Source of the DNA: Microcaldota archaeon
GTDB lineage: Archaea > Micrarchaeota > Micrarchaeia > Micrarchaeales > CABMGC01
NCBI GenBank assembly: GCA_021851985.1
Contig: JAJZOS010000022.1
Location: 1 to 10,097 of the forward strand
Direction of reading: 5' to 3'
DNA: 10,097 bases
Made by a program: the position numbers and the translations under genes. Positions 1 to 5,872 of this stretch are shown in pieces. Below the pieces are notes generated by a model. It did not search any database, was not told the origin of the DNA, and saw only the letters and a list, made by a program, of their open reading frames with translations. Each line of letters starts with the position of its first letter. Within the stretch, counting starts at the first letter, position 1.

Positions 1-48
1 CATACATATCTATAGTCCCAAGACCCAGAGATTATTTTCCTTCATTTC

Positions 49-390
49 ATGTCAGAAATTAAACTTAAGAGGAATGTACTCTCGAAAAAATTGCTGAATG
101 ATATAAAAGGATCAAAAACCCCAGACCAGATAAAAAGTTATTCTGAAATGGTTTACGGAGTTGCCACAGGAGATAGACAATCAGAAAAATATATCTCGGA
201 TTCTATATCTAAGGGGATAGCAAATTCCATTTATTACCTGTCAAAGTACCTTGCATCAAATAAACGGGAAATAGAGGCTTCGATAATTTTGCTTACTGAA
301 TTTGTCAAAAAAACAAATATGCCAATGGCATATTTTGATATCATCTCCCTTAAGGCCGTAGGCAACGCGTCCTATCTTGAGGTATATTAA
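49..390 (+). CDS. Unrecognised 113-residue protein, coupled to GH15 hydrolase
   Basis: I do not recognise a family. The protein is mixed-charge and looks mostly helical, with no signal peptide, membrane segment, Cys pair or metal motif. Its C-terminal half (residues 60-105) has regularly spaced hydrophobics, which could form a small helical bundle. The stop codon shares one base with the start of the GH15 gene (TAATG at 388-392), so the two are probably translated from one transcript. No convincing Shine-Dalgarno or TATA box lies in the 48 bases before the ATG, so the transcript may begin upstream of the window. It is a real gene on the basis of its length, its coupling and codon use like the neighbours. 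A role with the glycoside hydrolase is suggested only by position. Confidence 0.7.
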   Translation: MSEIKLKRNVLSKKLLNDIKGSKTPDQIKSYSEMVYGVATGDRQSEKYISDSISKGIANSIYYLSKYLASNKREIEASIILLTEFVKKTNMPMAYFDIISLKAVGNASYLEVY

Positions 391-2147
391 TGCAAAAAAG
401 CAATGAGCACATATTCCTGTCGAACTCGATGACTTCTGCCCTTGAATCTAACGGAGAGATTGATTGGTTTCCATGTCCAAGATTTGATTCTGACTCCATA
501 TTTTCCAAAATATTAGGAGATGATAGAGCAGGTTACTTTTCAATAAAACCCAAATTAGATTACACCCTGCACACTTCTTATGTAGGCAATAGTCTTGCAG
601 TATTGAATACCTTTGAAACCAAAAAGGGAAGATTAAAGCTCATTGACTTCATCCCTCTCGGAATGCCTGCAATAATGCGCATATTTGATTCAGAAATCCC
701 ATTCACTGTGGATGTAAAACCAGTATTCCGTTATGGATCTATAAAGGCGGAAGTGAGCAAGGAAACAAATGGATTTACGTTCAGAAATCCAAAAGCAGAG
801 GATTCTTTGGAGATAGGCATAAAGGGAAAATATTCTGAAGACAAAGAGGGAAGAATAACTGTTGAGAAAGGACGGGGGCATGTTTTTGCATTGTATTCAA
901 AGAATTCCAGATATGGTTTATTTGGCTCTGGAGGTTCAGTTTTTGGGCACCCAAATGAAGCTTATGAATCAATGATAAAATATTGGAATATGCAAATTTC
1001 GATGGCAAGAAGCGTGTCAACGTTCAAAAAAGCTTACCAGAGGTCCATAGCTACAATCCTCGGACTCATGTATCTGCCTTCTGGCGCGGTGATAGCCGCC
1101 TCTTCTGCATCTCTGCCGGAAATAATTGGCGGATTGAGGAACTGGGACTATAGATATGTATGGATACGCGACGCTTCATATGCTGCAAATTCGCTCTCAA
1201 AAGCAGGATTATTTTCAAAATCCAGAAGAATTCTTAATTTCATGATAAGTGTGGTGGACCCTTCTTCAAAAACTTTCAATCACCCACTTTATTCAGTAGA
1301 CGGCACAGCGCCAGCTCCTGAAGAGACGCTGTCTTGGCTAGCAGGCAACAGGAATTCAAAGCCCGTCAGGATAGGCAACGATGCATATATCCAAATGCAG
1401 AAAGATATAGAAGGCGCATTTATGGATGCGCTGTATGTTTATACCGTTAATTCCAAGGACACAGTGCTTGCCCAAGAAAGCTGGTGGGTGGTCGAATCGA
1501 TAGCAAGATGGGTAACTTCTTCATGGAAGGATAAGAGCATAAGTTTGTGGGAAGAAAGATCCGAACAGAAACATTATGTCCATACAAAATTAATGGATTA
1601 TGTGTCATTGGATAGGGCATCAAAACTTGCAAAAATATTGGACAAGCAAGATTTTACGTATAAATGGGACAAGATTAAATCTGCAATAAAAAATGATTTT
1701 CTAAAAAATGGCTTCTTGACCAAGAGGGGTGCTTTTGTTAATTATTACGGTTCGGAATCCCTTGACGCATCTCTTCTGTGTCTGCCCTTATATGATGCCA
1801 TAGATATTTCAGACAAAAGATTCCTTTCTACATTATCACAAATAGAAGCTGAACTTTCTGTGGATGAAGGGTTGCTTTTAAGGTATAAATCTGATTTCGC
1901 AGGTGACGTAGTGCACCCATTTACCCTTTTATCCACATGGCTTGCAAGAGTATATATAAAATTGGGAGAGCTTGACAAAGCCAAGCACATAATAAACATC
2001 CTGATTGATAATTCTACCAGCCAGTACCTAATGTCTGAGCACGTTGACCACATATTGAATGAATCTAGGGGGAATTTTCCGCAACTGTTTCCACATGCAG
2101 GACTTGTTGAAGCAATAATAGACTATGAGGACAAGAAAATATCCTAG
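390..2147 (+). CDS. GH15 family glucoamylase/trehalase-type glycoside hydrolase
   Basis: Family GH15 inverting hydrolases release glucose from alpha-glucans or, in related archaeal and mycobacterial enzymes, from trehalose. The N-terminal beta-sandwich domain starts with the typical signature around residues 20-45 (NGEIDWFPCPRFDS). The (alpha/alpha)6 barrel begins near residue 215, with the substrate-binding block NWDYRYVWIRDAS at 251-263. By comparison with fungal glucoamylase (Trp178, Glu179, Glu400), the general acid should be Glu388 in LWEER and the general base Glu558 in LNESRGNFPQ; both are present. The length of 585 residues suits the single-polypeptide archaeal/bacterial type. There is no signal peptide, so the enzyme is probably cytoplasmic and would act on stored or imported oligosaccharides. 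The start overlaps the preceding stop by one base. Substrate (maltooligosaccharide or trehalose) cannot be decided from sequence alone. Confidence 0.93.
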   Translation: MQKSNEHIFLSNSMTSALESNGEIDWFPCPRFDSDSIFSKILGDDRAGYFSIKPKLDYTLHTSYVGNSLAVLNTFETKKGRLKLIDFIPLGMPAIMRIFDSEIPFTVDVKPVFRYGSIKAEVSKETNGFTFRNPKAEDSLEIGIKGKYSEDKEGRITVEKGRGHVFALYSKNSRYGLFGSGGSVFGHPNEAYESMIKYWNMQISMARSVSTFKKAYQRSIATILGLMYLPSGAVIAASSASLPEIIGGLRNWDYRYVWIRDASYAANSLSKAGLFSKSRRILNFMISVVDPSSKTFNHPLYSVDGTAPAPEETLSWLAGNRNSKPVRIGNDAYIQMQKDIEGAFMDALYVYTVNSKDTVLAQESWWVVESIARWVTSSWKDKSISLWEERSEQKHYVHTKLMDYVSLDRASKLAKILDKQDFTYKWDKIKSAIKNDFLKNGFLTKRGAFVNYYGSESLDASLLCLPLYDAIDISDKRFLSTLSQIEAELSVDEGLLLRYKSDFAGDVVHPFTLLSTWLARVYIKLGELDKAKHIINILIDNSTSQYLMSEHVDHILNESRGNFPQLFPHAGLVEAIIDYEDKKIS

Positions 2148-2157
2148 CCAGTAGGCC

Positions 2158-3597
2158 TTATCCTTTCACTACTGCAATAGGCACATTCCTTGCAACAGCC
2201 TTGGCAATACCAGCATTGCCAACAGTCTTCACCACTTCATCAACATCTTTATATGTCCACTCAGCTTCTTCGCTTACTAATTTTTTTGTCCTTATCCTTA
2301 TGCTTATGTTTTTATTACTCAGGGAATTGAAAGTTTTTGATGCTGGTATCTCTCTTAGCGCTTGGTGCCTTGACATTACTCTTCCAGCGCCATGGCATGC
2401 AGACCCAAAGGTTTCTTCCATTGCACCATCACTGCCGCATAAAACATAGCTTGCAGTACCCATGCTTCCCGGTATAAGAACAGGCTGGCCAACGCCCCGG
2501 TATTTTTTTGGTATTTCATCCCTTCCCGCAGCAAATGATCTTGTTGCGCCTTTACGGTGCACATATACCTTCCTCTTCTTTCCCATGACCATATGCTCTT
2601 CCAATTTGACTATATTATGTGACAGGTCATACAGTACATCCATGCCCAAAGCGTCAGAACTCTTCTTAAACACATTTTCGAAACTTTTGCGGATTGAATT
2701 GGTGATTATTTGCTTATTAGTAAATGCGTAATTCACAGCGCATTTCATTGCCCCCATATAATCATAAAATTCGTTGCTGCCCACATGCGCATACCCCAAT
2801 TCAGGATCAGGAAGTACTATATTGTGCTTCTTCTGATACTCAAGCAATATCTTCAGATAATCACTGCATATTTGATGGCCAAATCCGCGTGACCCCGTAT
2901 GAACCATTATAACTATTTGGCCTTTGTACAGCCCATATGCTTTTGCAGTTTTGTCGTCTAATATGCTTTCAACCTTTTGTATTTCAAGAAAATGGTTTCC
3001 TGCACCAAGCGTCCCTAGCTCGTTGAGCCCTCTAGATCTAGCTTCCTTGCTTACTTTGGAAAAATCAGCGCCTGACATGCCCCCGTTTTCTTCTATTCTT
3101 TCTATATCTTCATCGATACCAAAGCCCTTCTCGATTATATATGGCACTCCGTGCTCGGCTATTTTTTGCAAGTCTTTTTGAGAAAGGCCTAAATTCATTC
3201 TGCTCCCGACACCACTTGGGACATTCTTGAACAGCTCATCCAATATGTTTTCTACGTTTACACGTAATTCTGCTTCTTCGATATTGGTCTTGATAAGCCT
3301 TACAGAGCAATTTATATCAAACCCAACAGCGCCAGGAGAGACTATGCCATTTTCTGCATCCGACGCCATTACGCCGCCTATAGGGAATCCGTATCCTTCA
3401 TGTCCATCAGGCATGACCATGACATTGCCGACAAGGCCCGGAAGCTTTGCGGCGTTTGACGCCTGAATAAGCGTCTTGTCAAGTTTCATCTTTTCGATCA
3501 TTTGCTTGTTAGAATAAATGACTACATCAGTATTCATACCTGGAAATGCTTGTTTCTGTACCATAAACTTATTATCATTGATTATTTCTATCTCCAT
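2158..3597 (-). CDS. rtcB: RNA-splicing ligase RtcB (tRNA exon ligase)
   Basis: RtcB is a Mn2+/GTP-dependent ligase that joins 2',3'-cyclic phosphate and 5'-OH RNA ends; in archaea it seals tRNA exons after the splicing endonuclease cuts. The usual active-site residues are present: Asp94 and Cys97 in FDINC, Asn201-His202 in GAGNHF, His233 in HTGSRGFGH, His327 in SHNIVKLE, and the guanylylated nucleophile His402 in CHGAGR. The C-terminus ends AVVKG, as usual, and Lys478 corresponds to the guanine-contacting lysine. The 479-residue length matches intein-free archaeal RtcB. One small variation is Ser98 after Cys97, where Gly is common. The ATG has no Shine-Dalgarno and lies about 35 bases downstream of a TATA-like box, so a leaderless or nearly leaderless mRNA is likely. 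The gene is convergent with the GH15 gene (10-bp gap) and divergent from an intron-containing tRNA-Leu. Confidence 0.97.
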   Translation of the reverse strand: MEIEIINDNKFMVQKQAFPGMNTDVVIYSNKQMIEKMKLDKTLIQASNAAKLPGLVGNVMVMPDGHEGYGFPIGGVMASDAENGIVSPGAVGFDINCSVRLIKTNIEEAELRVNVENILDELFKNVPSGVGSRMNLGLSQKDLQKIAEHGVPYIIEKGFGIDEDIERIEENGGMSGADFSKVSKEARSRGLNELGTLGAGNHFLEIQKVESILDDKTAKAYGLYKGQIVIMVHTGSRGFGHQICSDYLKILLEYQKKHNIVLPDPELGYAHVGSNEFYDYMGAMKCAVNYAFTNKQIITNSIRKSFENVFKKSSDALGMDVLYDLSHNIVKLEEHMVMGKKRKVYVHRKGATRSFAAGRDEIPKKYRGVGQPVLIPGSMGTASYVLCGSDGAMEETFGSACHGAGRVMSRHQALREIPASKTFNSLSNKNISIRIRTKKLVSEEAEWTYKDVDEVVKTVGNAGIAKAVARNVPIAVVKG

Positions 3598-3625
3598 GAA
3601 AAATGCCGCAAAACCAAAAGGTAAA

Positions 3626-3638
3626 GTATTATATATGA
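3626..3638 (-). promoter_or_regulatory. Predicted TATA box for rtcB
   Basis: On the minus strand this reads TCATATATAATAC. It lies about 35 bases before the rtcB ATG, which predicts a transcription start close to or just before the start codon. The prediction rests on sequence and spacing only. Confidence 0.5.
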
Positions 3639-3656
3639 GTTAATGTTATTATAAGT

Positions 3657-3675
3657 ATACCTGTATTTCAGGTAT
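3657..3675. promoter_or_regulatory. Perfect 7-5-7 inverted repeat, possible operator
   Basis: ATACCTG-TATTT-CAGGTAT is a perfect dyad with a 5-base spacer. It sits between the TATA boxes of the divergent rtcB and tRNA-Leu genes, about 20 bases upstream of the rtcB box and about 5 bases upstream of the tRNA box. This is where a dimeric repressor or activator could affect both promoters. A chance palindrome or a transcript hairpin is also possible, and no regulator gene is seen nearby. Confidence 0.4.
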
Positions 3676-3680
3676 CACAC

Positions 3681-3690
3681 TTTAAATATA
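3681..3690 (+). promoter_or_regulatory. Predicted TATA box for tRNA-Leu
   Basis: TTTAAATATA is centred about 28 bases before the first base of the tRNA, the usual archaeal spacing when transcription starts at or just before the mature 5' end. Confidence 0.6.
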
Positions 3691-3713
3691 ATATGTTATA
3701 ATTACTACGTGTT

Positions 3714-3811
3714 GCAGGGATGGCGGAGCCTGGTCAAACGCGATGGACTCAAGATCCATTGGCTTAGGCCTACGAGAGTTCAAAAAACCTGAACAAATCT
3801 CTCTCCCTGCA
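3714..3811 (+). tRNA. tRNA-Leu(CAA) with a 13-nt T-loop intron
   Basis: This is a class II tRNA. The acceptor stem GCAGGGA (3714-3720) pairs with TCCCTGC (3804-3810), and the discriminator is A3811; CCA is not encoded. The D-arm has GCG/CGC (3723-3725, 3739-3741) and the conserved GG. The anticodon stem ATGGA/TCCAT (3743-3747, 3755-3759) closes the loop CTCAAGA, giving anticodon CAA (3750-3752) for UUG, with G37 at 3753. A variable arm with stem GGC/GCC follows. The T-stem GAGAG/CTCTC (3774-3778, 3799-3803) encloses 20 nt instead of 7. Deleting 3784-3796 leaves GAGAGTTCAAATCTCTC, a canonical T-arm, so the mature tRNA is 85 nt. There is no intron at the usual 37/38 site. The next ORF starts 20 bases downstream and may share the transcript. 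Confidence 0.95.
3784..3796 (+). other. Non-canonical tRNA intron, position 58/59 in the T-loop
   Basis: The precursor can form a bulge-helix-loop splicing motif. GTTC (3778-3781) pairs with GAAC (3791-3794), extendable by one A-T pair. A 3-nt bulge AAA (3795-3797) follows on the 3' side, and the outer helix GAGA/TCTC uses a register shifted by two bases in the CTCTCTC run. Applying the archaeal endonuclease rule (cut after the second bulge nucleotide, with the 5' cut two bases beyond the 4-bp helix) gives cuts after 3783 and after 3796. Those cuts produce exactly the 13-nt intron that restores a normal T-loop. The shifted register and exact cut sites are inferred. Confidence 0.85.
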
Positions 3812-3828
3812 TCACTAAAATAAGTGAT
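3811..3828 (+). other. Short hairpin between tRNA-Leu and the C39-like gene
   Basis: ATCACT (3811-3816) and AGTGAT (3823-3828) form a perfect 6-bp inverted repeat with a 6-base loop, starting at the tRNA discriminator base. The 3' arm contains GTGAT, which resembles the archaeal Shine-Dalgarno core and lies just before the next ATG. It could mark the tRNA 3' processing boundary, hide the ribosome site, or be chance. No T-run follows, so it does not look like a terminator. Confidence 0.35.
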
Positions 3829-3831
3829 AGA

Positions 3832-4599
3832 ATGTCTATGAAACAAAAAAATAGGGGCAAGTCATTGAAGAAACCAGAGAAGAGGAGGGCGTCAAAAAAT
3901 GTTTCAAGAATTGCAAAGAAAAGGCCGAGATCGAAGCCGTTAAGGAGGGCAAAGGCAGCAATAAAATTCAGAGACCAAATAATGTTTGATATAGAGCATT
4001 ATCCACAGACTGAGGAGTTTACAAGTTCTGCGGCATGCGCCATGATGGTGCTGAACCACATAAAACCTGAATTCAAAATGAAAAAGGAGGAAGAGTACAG
4101 CATATGGCAAGAGGCCGTCAATGGAAGCATATGGCATGGCTCCAAATACGGGCTCGCATACTCCATAGCCAAAAGGGGCGCAAAAGTAAAGATACTGAGC
4201 AACACTAAGGATGAGGGATACGACAAGAAGCTTGCAGTATACGAAAATGTTAACATAGATACACTTATTGCATCATTCAATGAAATAAAAGAAAAGGCAT
4301 TGAATATGAAAGTTGAGGAGGAATATAGAAATAATCTTTCGATAAACGCAATAAAGAAAGCGCTATCTTCGAACCAGATACCGATAGTTTTGATAGATGC
4401 AAATGCACTTAATCCATATCTCGATTCATCGCCGCACTGGGTGCTAGTAAAGGGATATGACAAGGATGCATTTTACATAAATGACCCGTATTCTGACAGC
4501 ACAGTAACGCTTGATCATGATGCATTCAAATCAGCTTTGGGATTCGACAATAATTTCCACTTCATTCTCACAAACGTTAAGTCACAGAAGAAAAAGTAA
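3832..4599 (+). CDS. C39-peptidase-like protein with basic N-terminal tail, Cys replaced by Ser
   Basis: Residues about 55-250 resemble C39-like papain-fold proteins of the DUF3335/C39-like type. A conserved-looking Gln59 precedes TSSAACAMM, where active relatives have T-C-G-P-A; there is a GSKYGLAYSIAKRG block (103-116), and the His motif PHWVLVKGYD gives His202, followed by Asp218 in INDPY. The expected nucleophile position is Ser65 (codon AGT at 4024-4026), so thiol protease activity is doubtful; Cys69 is four residues on and is probably not equivalent. The first 47 residues are very rich in Lys and Arg, which suggests binding to nucleic acid or another polyanion. There is no signal peptide. 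The gene begins 20 bases after tRNA-Leu. ATG 3838, two codons downstream, gives better spacing from GTGAT and may be the true start. Family assignment is moderate; substrate or partner is unknown. Confidence 0.75.
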   Translation: MSMKQKNRGKSLKKPEKRRASKNVSRIAKKRPRSKPLRRAKAAIKFRDQIMFDIEHYPQTEEFTSSAACAMMVLNHIKPEFKMKKEEEYSIWQEAVNGSIWHGSKYGLAYSIAKRGAKVKILSNTKDEGYDKKLAVYENVNIDTLIASFNEIKEKALNMKVEEEYRNNLSINAIKKALSSNQIPIVLIDANALNPYLDSSPHWVLVKGYDKDAFYINDPYSDSTVTLDHDAFKSALGFDNNFHFILTNVKSQKKK

Positions 4600-4630
4600 T
4601 TCCATAGCATTATCCAAGAAAGTCGGATGT

Positions 4631-4656
4631 CACTCGCCTGGTTTGAACCAAGAGTG
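4631..4656 (+). other. Imperfect hairpin upstream of 5S rRNA
   Basis: CACTC (4631-4635) pairs with GAGTG (4652-4656). An inner TGGT/ACCA stem with a TTGA loop is offset by an internal loop of GCC against A. It lies in the 128-base gap between the C39-like gene and the 5S gene and could be a 3'-UTR element of the former. I saw no C/D or H/ACA box pattern around it. Confidence 0.25.
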
Positions 4657-4693
4657 AAACTGTATGCGACGTTTGATAATTTCAACGGATTTC

Positions 4694-4708
4694 GGAAGGT
4701 TTTTAAAT
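4694..4708 (+). promoter_or_regulatory. Predicted BRE/TATA promoter of 5S rRNA
   Basis: Purine-rich GGAAGG (4694-4699) resembles a BRE and is followed by TTTTAAAT (4701-4708), about 27 bases before the predicted 5S 5' end. Composition and spacing match a strong archaeal promoter. Confidence 0.65.
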
Positions 4709-4727
4709 TTATTCTGATTAAAAGTGA

Positions 4728-4847
4728 ATGTCAAACGGCCATAGGAGCAGGGAAACGCCCGAACACATACCGAACTCGGAAGCTAAGACTGCTCACGACA
4801 CGAAATACTGCCCTAACCGGTGGAAAAGCGTGTTGCTGTTTGGCATT
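4728..4847 (+). rRNA. rrf: 5S ribosomal RNA
   Basis: The region carries the diagnostic 5S core CCGAACTCGGAAGCTAAG (4770-4787), preceded by CGCCCGAACACATA and followed by the GGTGG-AAAGCG block of helices IV/V. Helix I forms between ATGTCAAAC (4728-4736) and GTTTGGCAT (4838-4846), nine pairs including one G-U. The resulting length of about 119-120 nt is normal. Ends are set from helix I and may be off by one or two bases. A five-T run at 4849-4853 could terminate transcription. No 16S or 23S gene is in the window, so the gene is unlinked here, as in some archaeal lineages. Its 3' end touches the stop codon of the convergent isoprenyl synthase gene. Confidence 0.95.
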
Positions 4848-5868
4848 ATTTTTGCCTCTTGAACAGATCCTCTATCGCTGAGCGCATTATTACCCCGTAC
4901 TCGTTCTCAGGAACAAGGCCAGTATATGTTTCAAGCTGTGACTTGGCCTTGTTGCCGTATTCCACAGCAATTGACCTTGCATAATCTATGCTTCCGTATT
5001 TAATTGCAGTTTCATTAAGAAATTGTATCTCATCCTCAGACTTTTCATCTCTCTTTTTCTTGTATATAGAATCAATCCTTTTTTTCTCAGCGTCGCTTGC
5101 GTTCTTATACGCATGAAGCATGATTAAGGTCAACTTGCCTTCATATAGATCGCCAAACTTTTTCTTACCGAACACTTTTTCATCTGCGGTCATATCCAGT
5201 ATGTCATCGACTATCTGGAATGCTATGCCTGCAGGCTCACCTATGGACTTAAGCATATTCAGAACGCCTTCCGGTTGTGAAGCAACCATGGCACCGATCT
5301 GCATGGGCCCATACACCGAATAATAGCATGTCTTGCTTTGCACTATGCGAAAATACAGCTCATCTGAAGCTTTACTAAGATCCCTTACATGGTATATGAA
5401 ATTAGTTTCTATATACTGCCCTTCGACAGTGTACTCAAGCATATTATAAAATTTGTCGAATAGCTTGGCGCCTGCGTCTGCGCCTGCTGCGATCATATAA
5501 TCCTTGAGCATTTTCCACATGGCGATGTGGGCGGCATCTCCGGCATTTATTGCTATTTCATTCCCATATATCTTATGAAGCGCTGGCTTGCCGCGCCTTA
5601 ATTCAGAATTATCCTCTATGTCATCGTGTATGAGTATCCAGTCTTCCGAAAGCTGCATTGCCGCTGCAGGAAGCACTAACTTTTCGGAGCCAGTTCCAAA
5701 CATCTCGCCGCTGAGCATGAGTAGGCCGGGACGCCTGTAGTTACCCATCCTTTCGCTGTATTCCCTGACAGCTTTGTAGTGGTCAACGGGATCCTTAAGA
5801 GGTATATATTCCATTATCTTTGAATATATTAGCCTCCTGCGTGATTCTATGTATTCCTTAAAATCCAA
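4846..5868 (-). CDS. Short-chain isoprenyl diphosphate synthase, probably GGPP synthase
   Basis: This trans-prenyltransferase would add isopentenyl diphosphate to allylic primers, making the C20 (or C15) precursor of archaeal membrane ether lipids. The first Asp-rich motif is HDDIEDN (Asp82, Asp83, Asp86) followed by Arg91-Arg92 and GKPALHKIYG; the second is DDILD (Asp221, Asp222, Asp225) followed by GKKKFGD. Gly150-Gln151 is also in place. Five residues before the first motif is Trp77; an aromatic residue there is known to limit chain length in archaeal type I GGPP synthases, which supports a short-chain product. The start is a TTG at 5868, with GATGAT just upstream; the next in-frame Met is residue 19, leaving an unusually short N-terminus. 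The gene follows the DNA glycosylase stop by 4 bases, so it is the last member of the Spt5-L11 operon. Its stop codon overlaps the 5S 3' end. Confidence 0.9.
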   Translation of the reverse strand: MDFKEYIESRRRLIYSKIMEYIPLKDPVDHYKAVREYSERMGNYRRPGLLMLSGEMFGTGSEKLVLPAAAMQLSEDWILIHDDIEDNSELRRGKPALHKIYGNEIAINAGDAAHIAMWKMLKDYMIAAGADAGAKLFDKFYNMLEYTVEGQYIETNFIYHVRDLSKASDELYFRIVQSKTCYYSVYGPMQIGAMVASQPEGVLNMLKSIGEPAGIAFQIVDDILDMTADEKVFGKKKFGDLYEGKLTLIMLHAYKNASDAEKKRIDSIYKKKRDEKSEDEIQFLNETAIKYGSIDYARSIAVEYGNKAKSQLETYTGLVPENEYGVIMRSAIEDLFKRQK

Positions 5869-5872
5869 AATA

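Noticed and set aside
3779..3798. An aberrant tRNA pseudogene with an enlarged T-loop
   Set aside because: All stems pair well, and deleting 13 nt at a bulge-helix-type site restores a consensus T-arm, so an intron explains it better than decay.
3999..4463. A 154-codon minus-strand frame opposite the C39-like gene
   Set aside because: It is Ser/Phe-rich, as expected for the complement of a Lys/Asp/Glu-rich gene, and has no recognisable domain or upstream signal.
4627..4881. An 84-codon open frame on the plus strand
   Set aside because: It runs through the whole 5S rRNA gene and its promoter and has no protein-like features, so it is not a gene.
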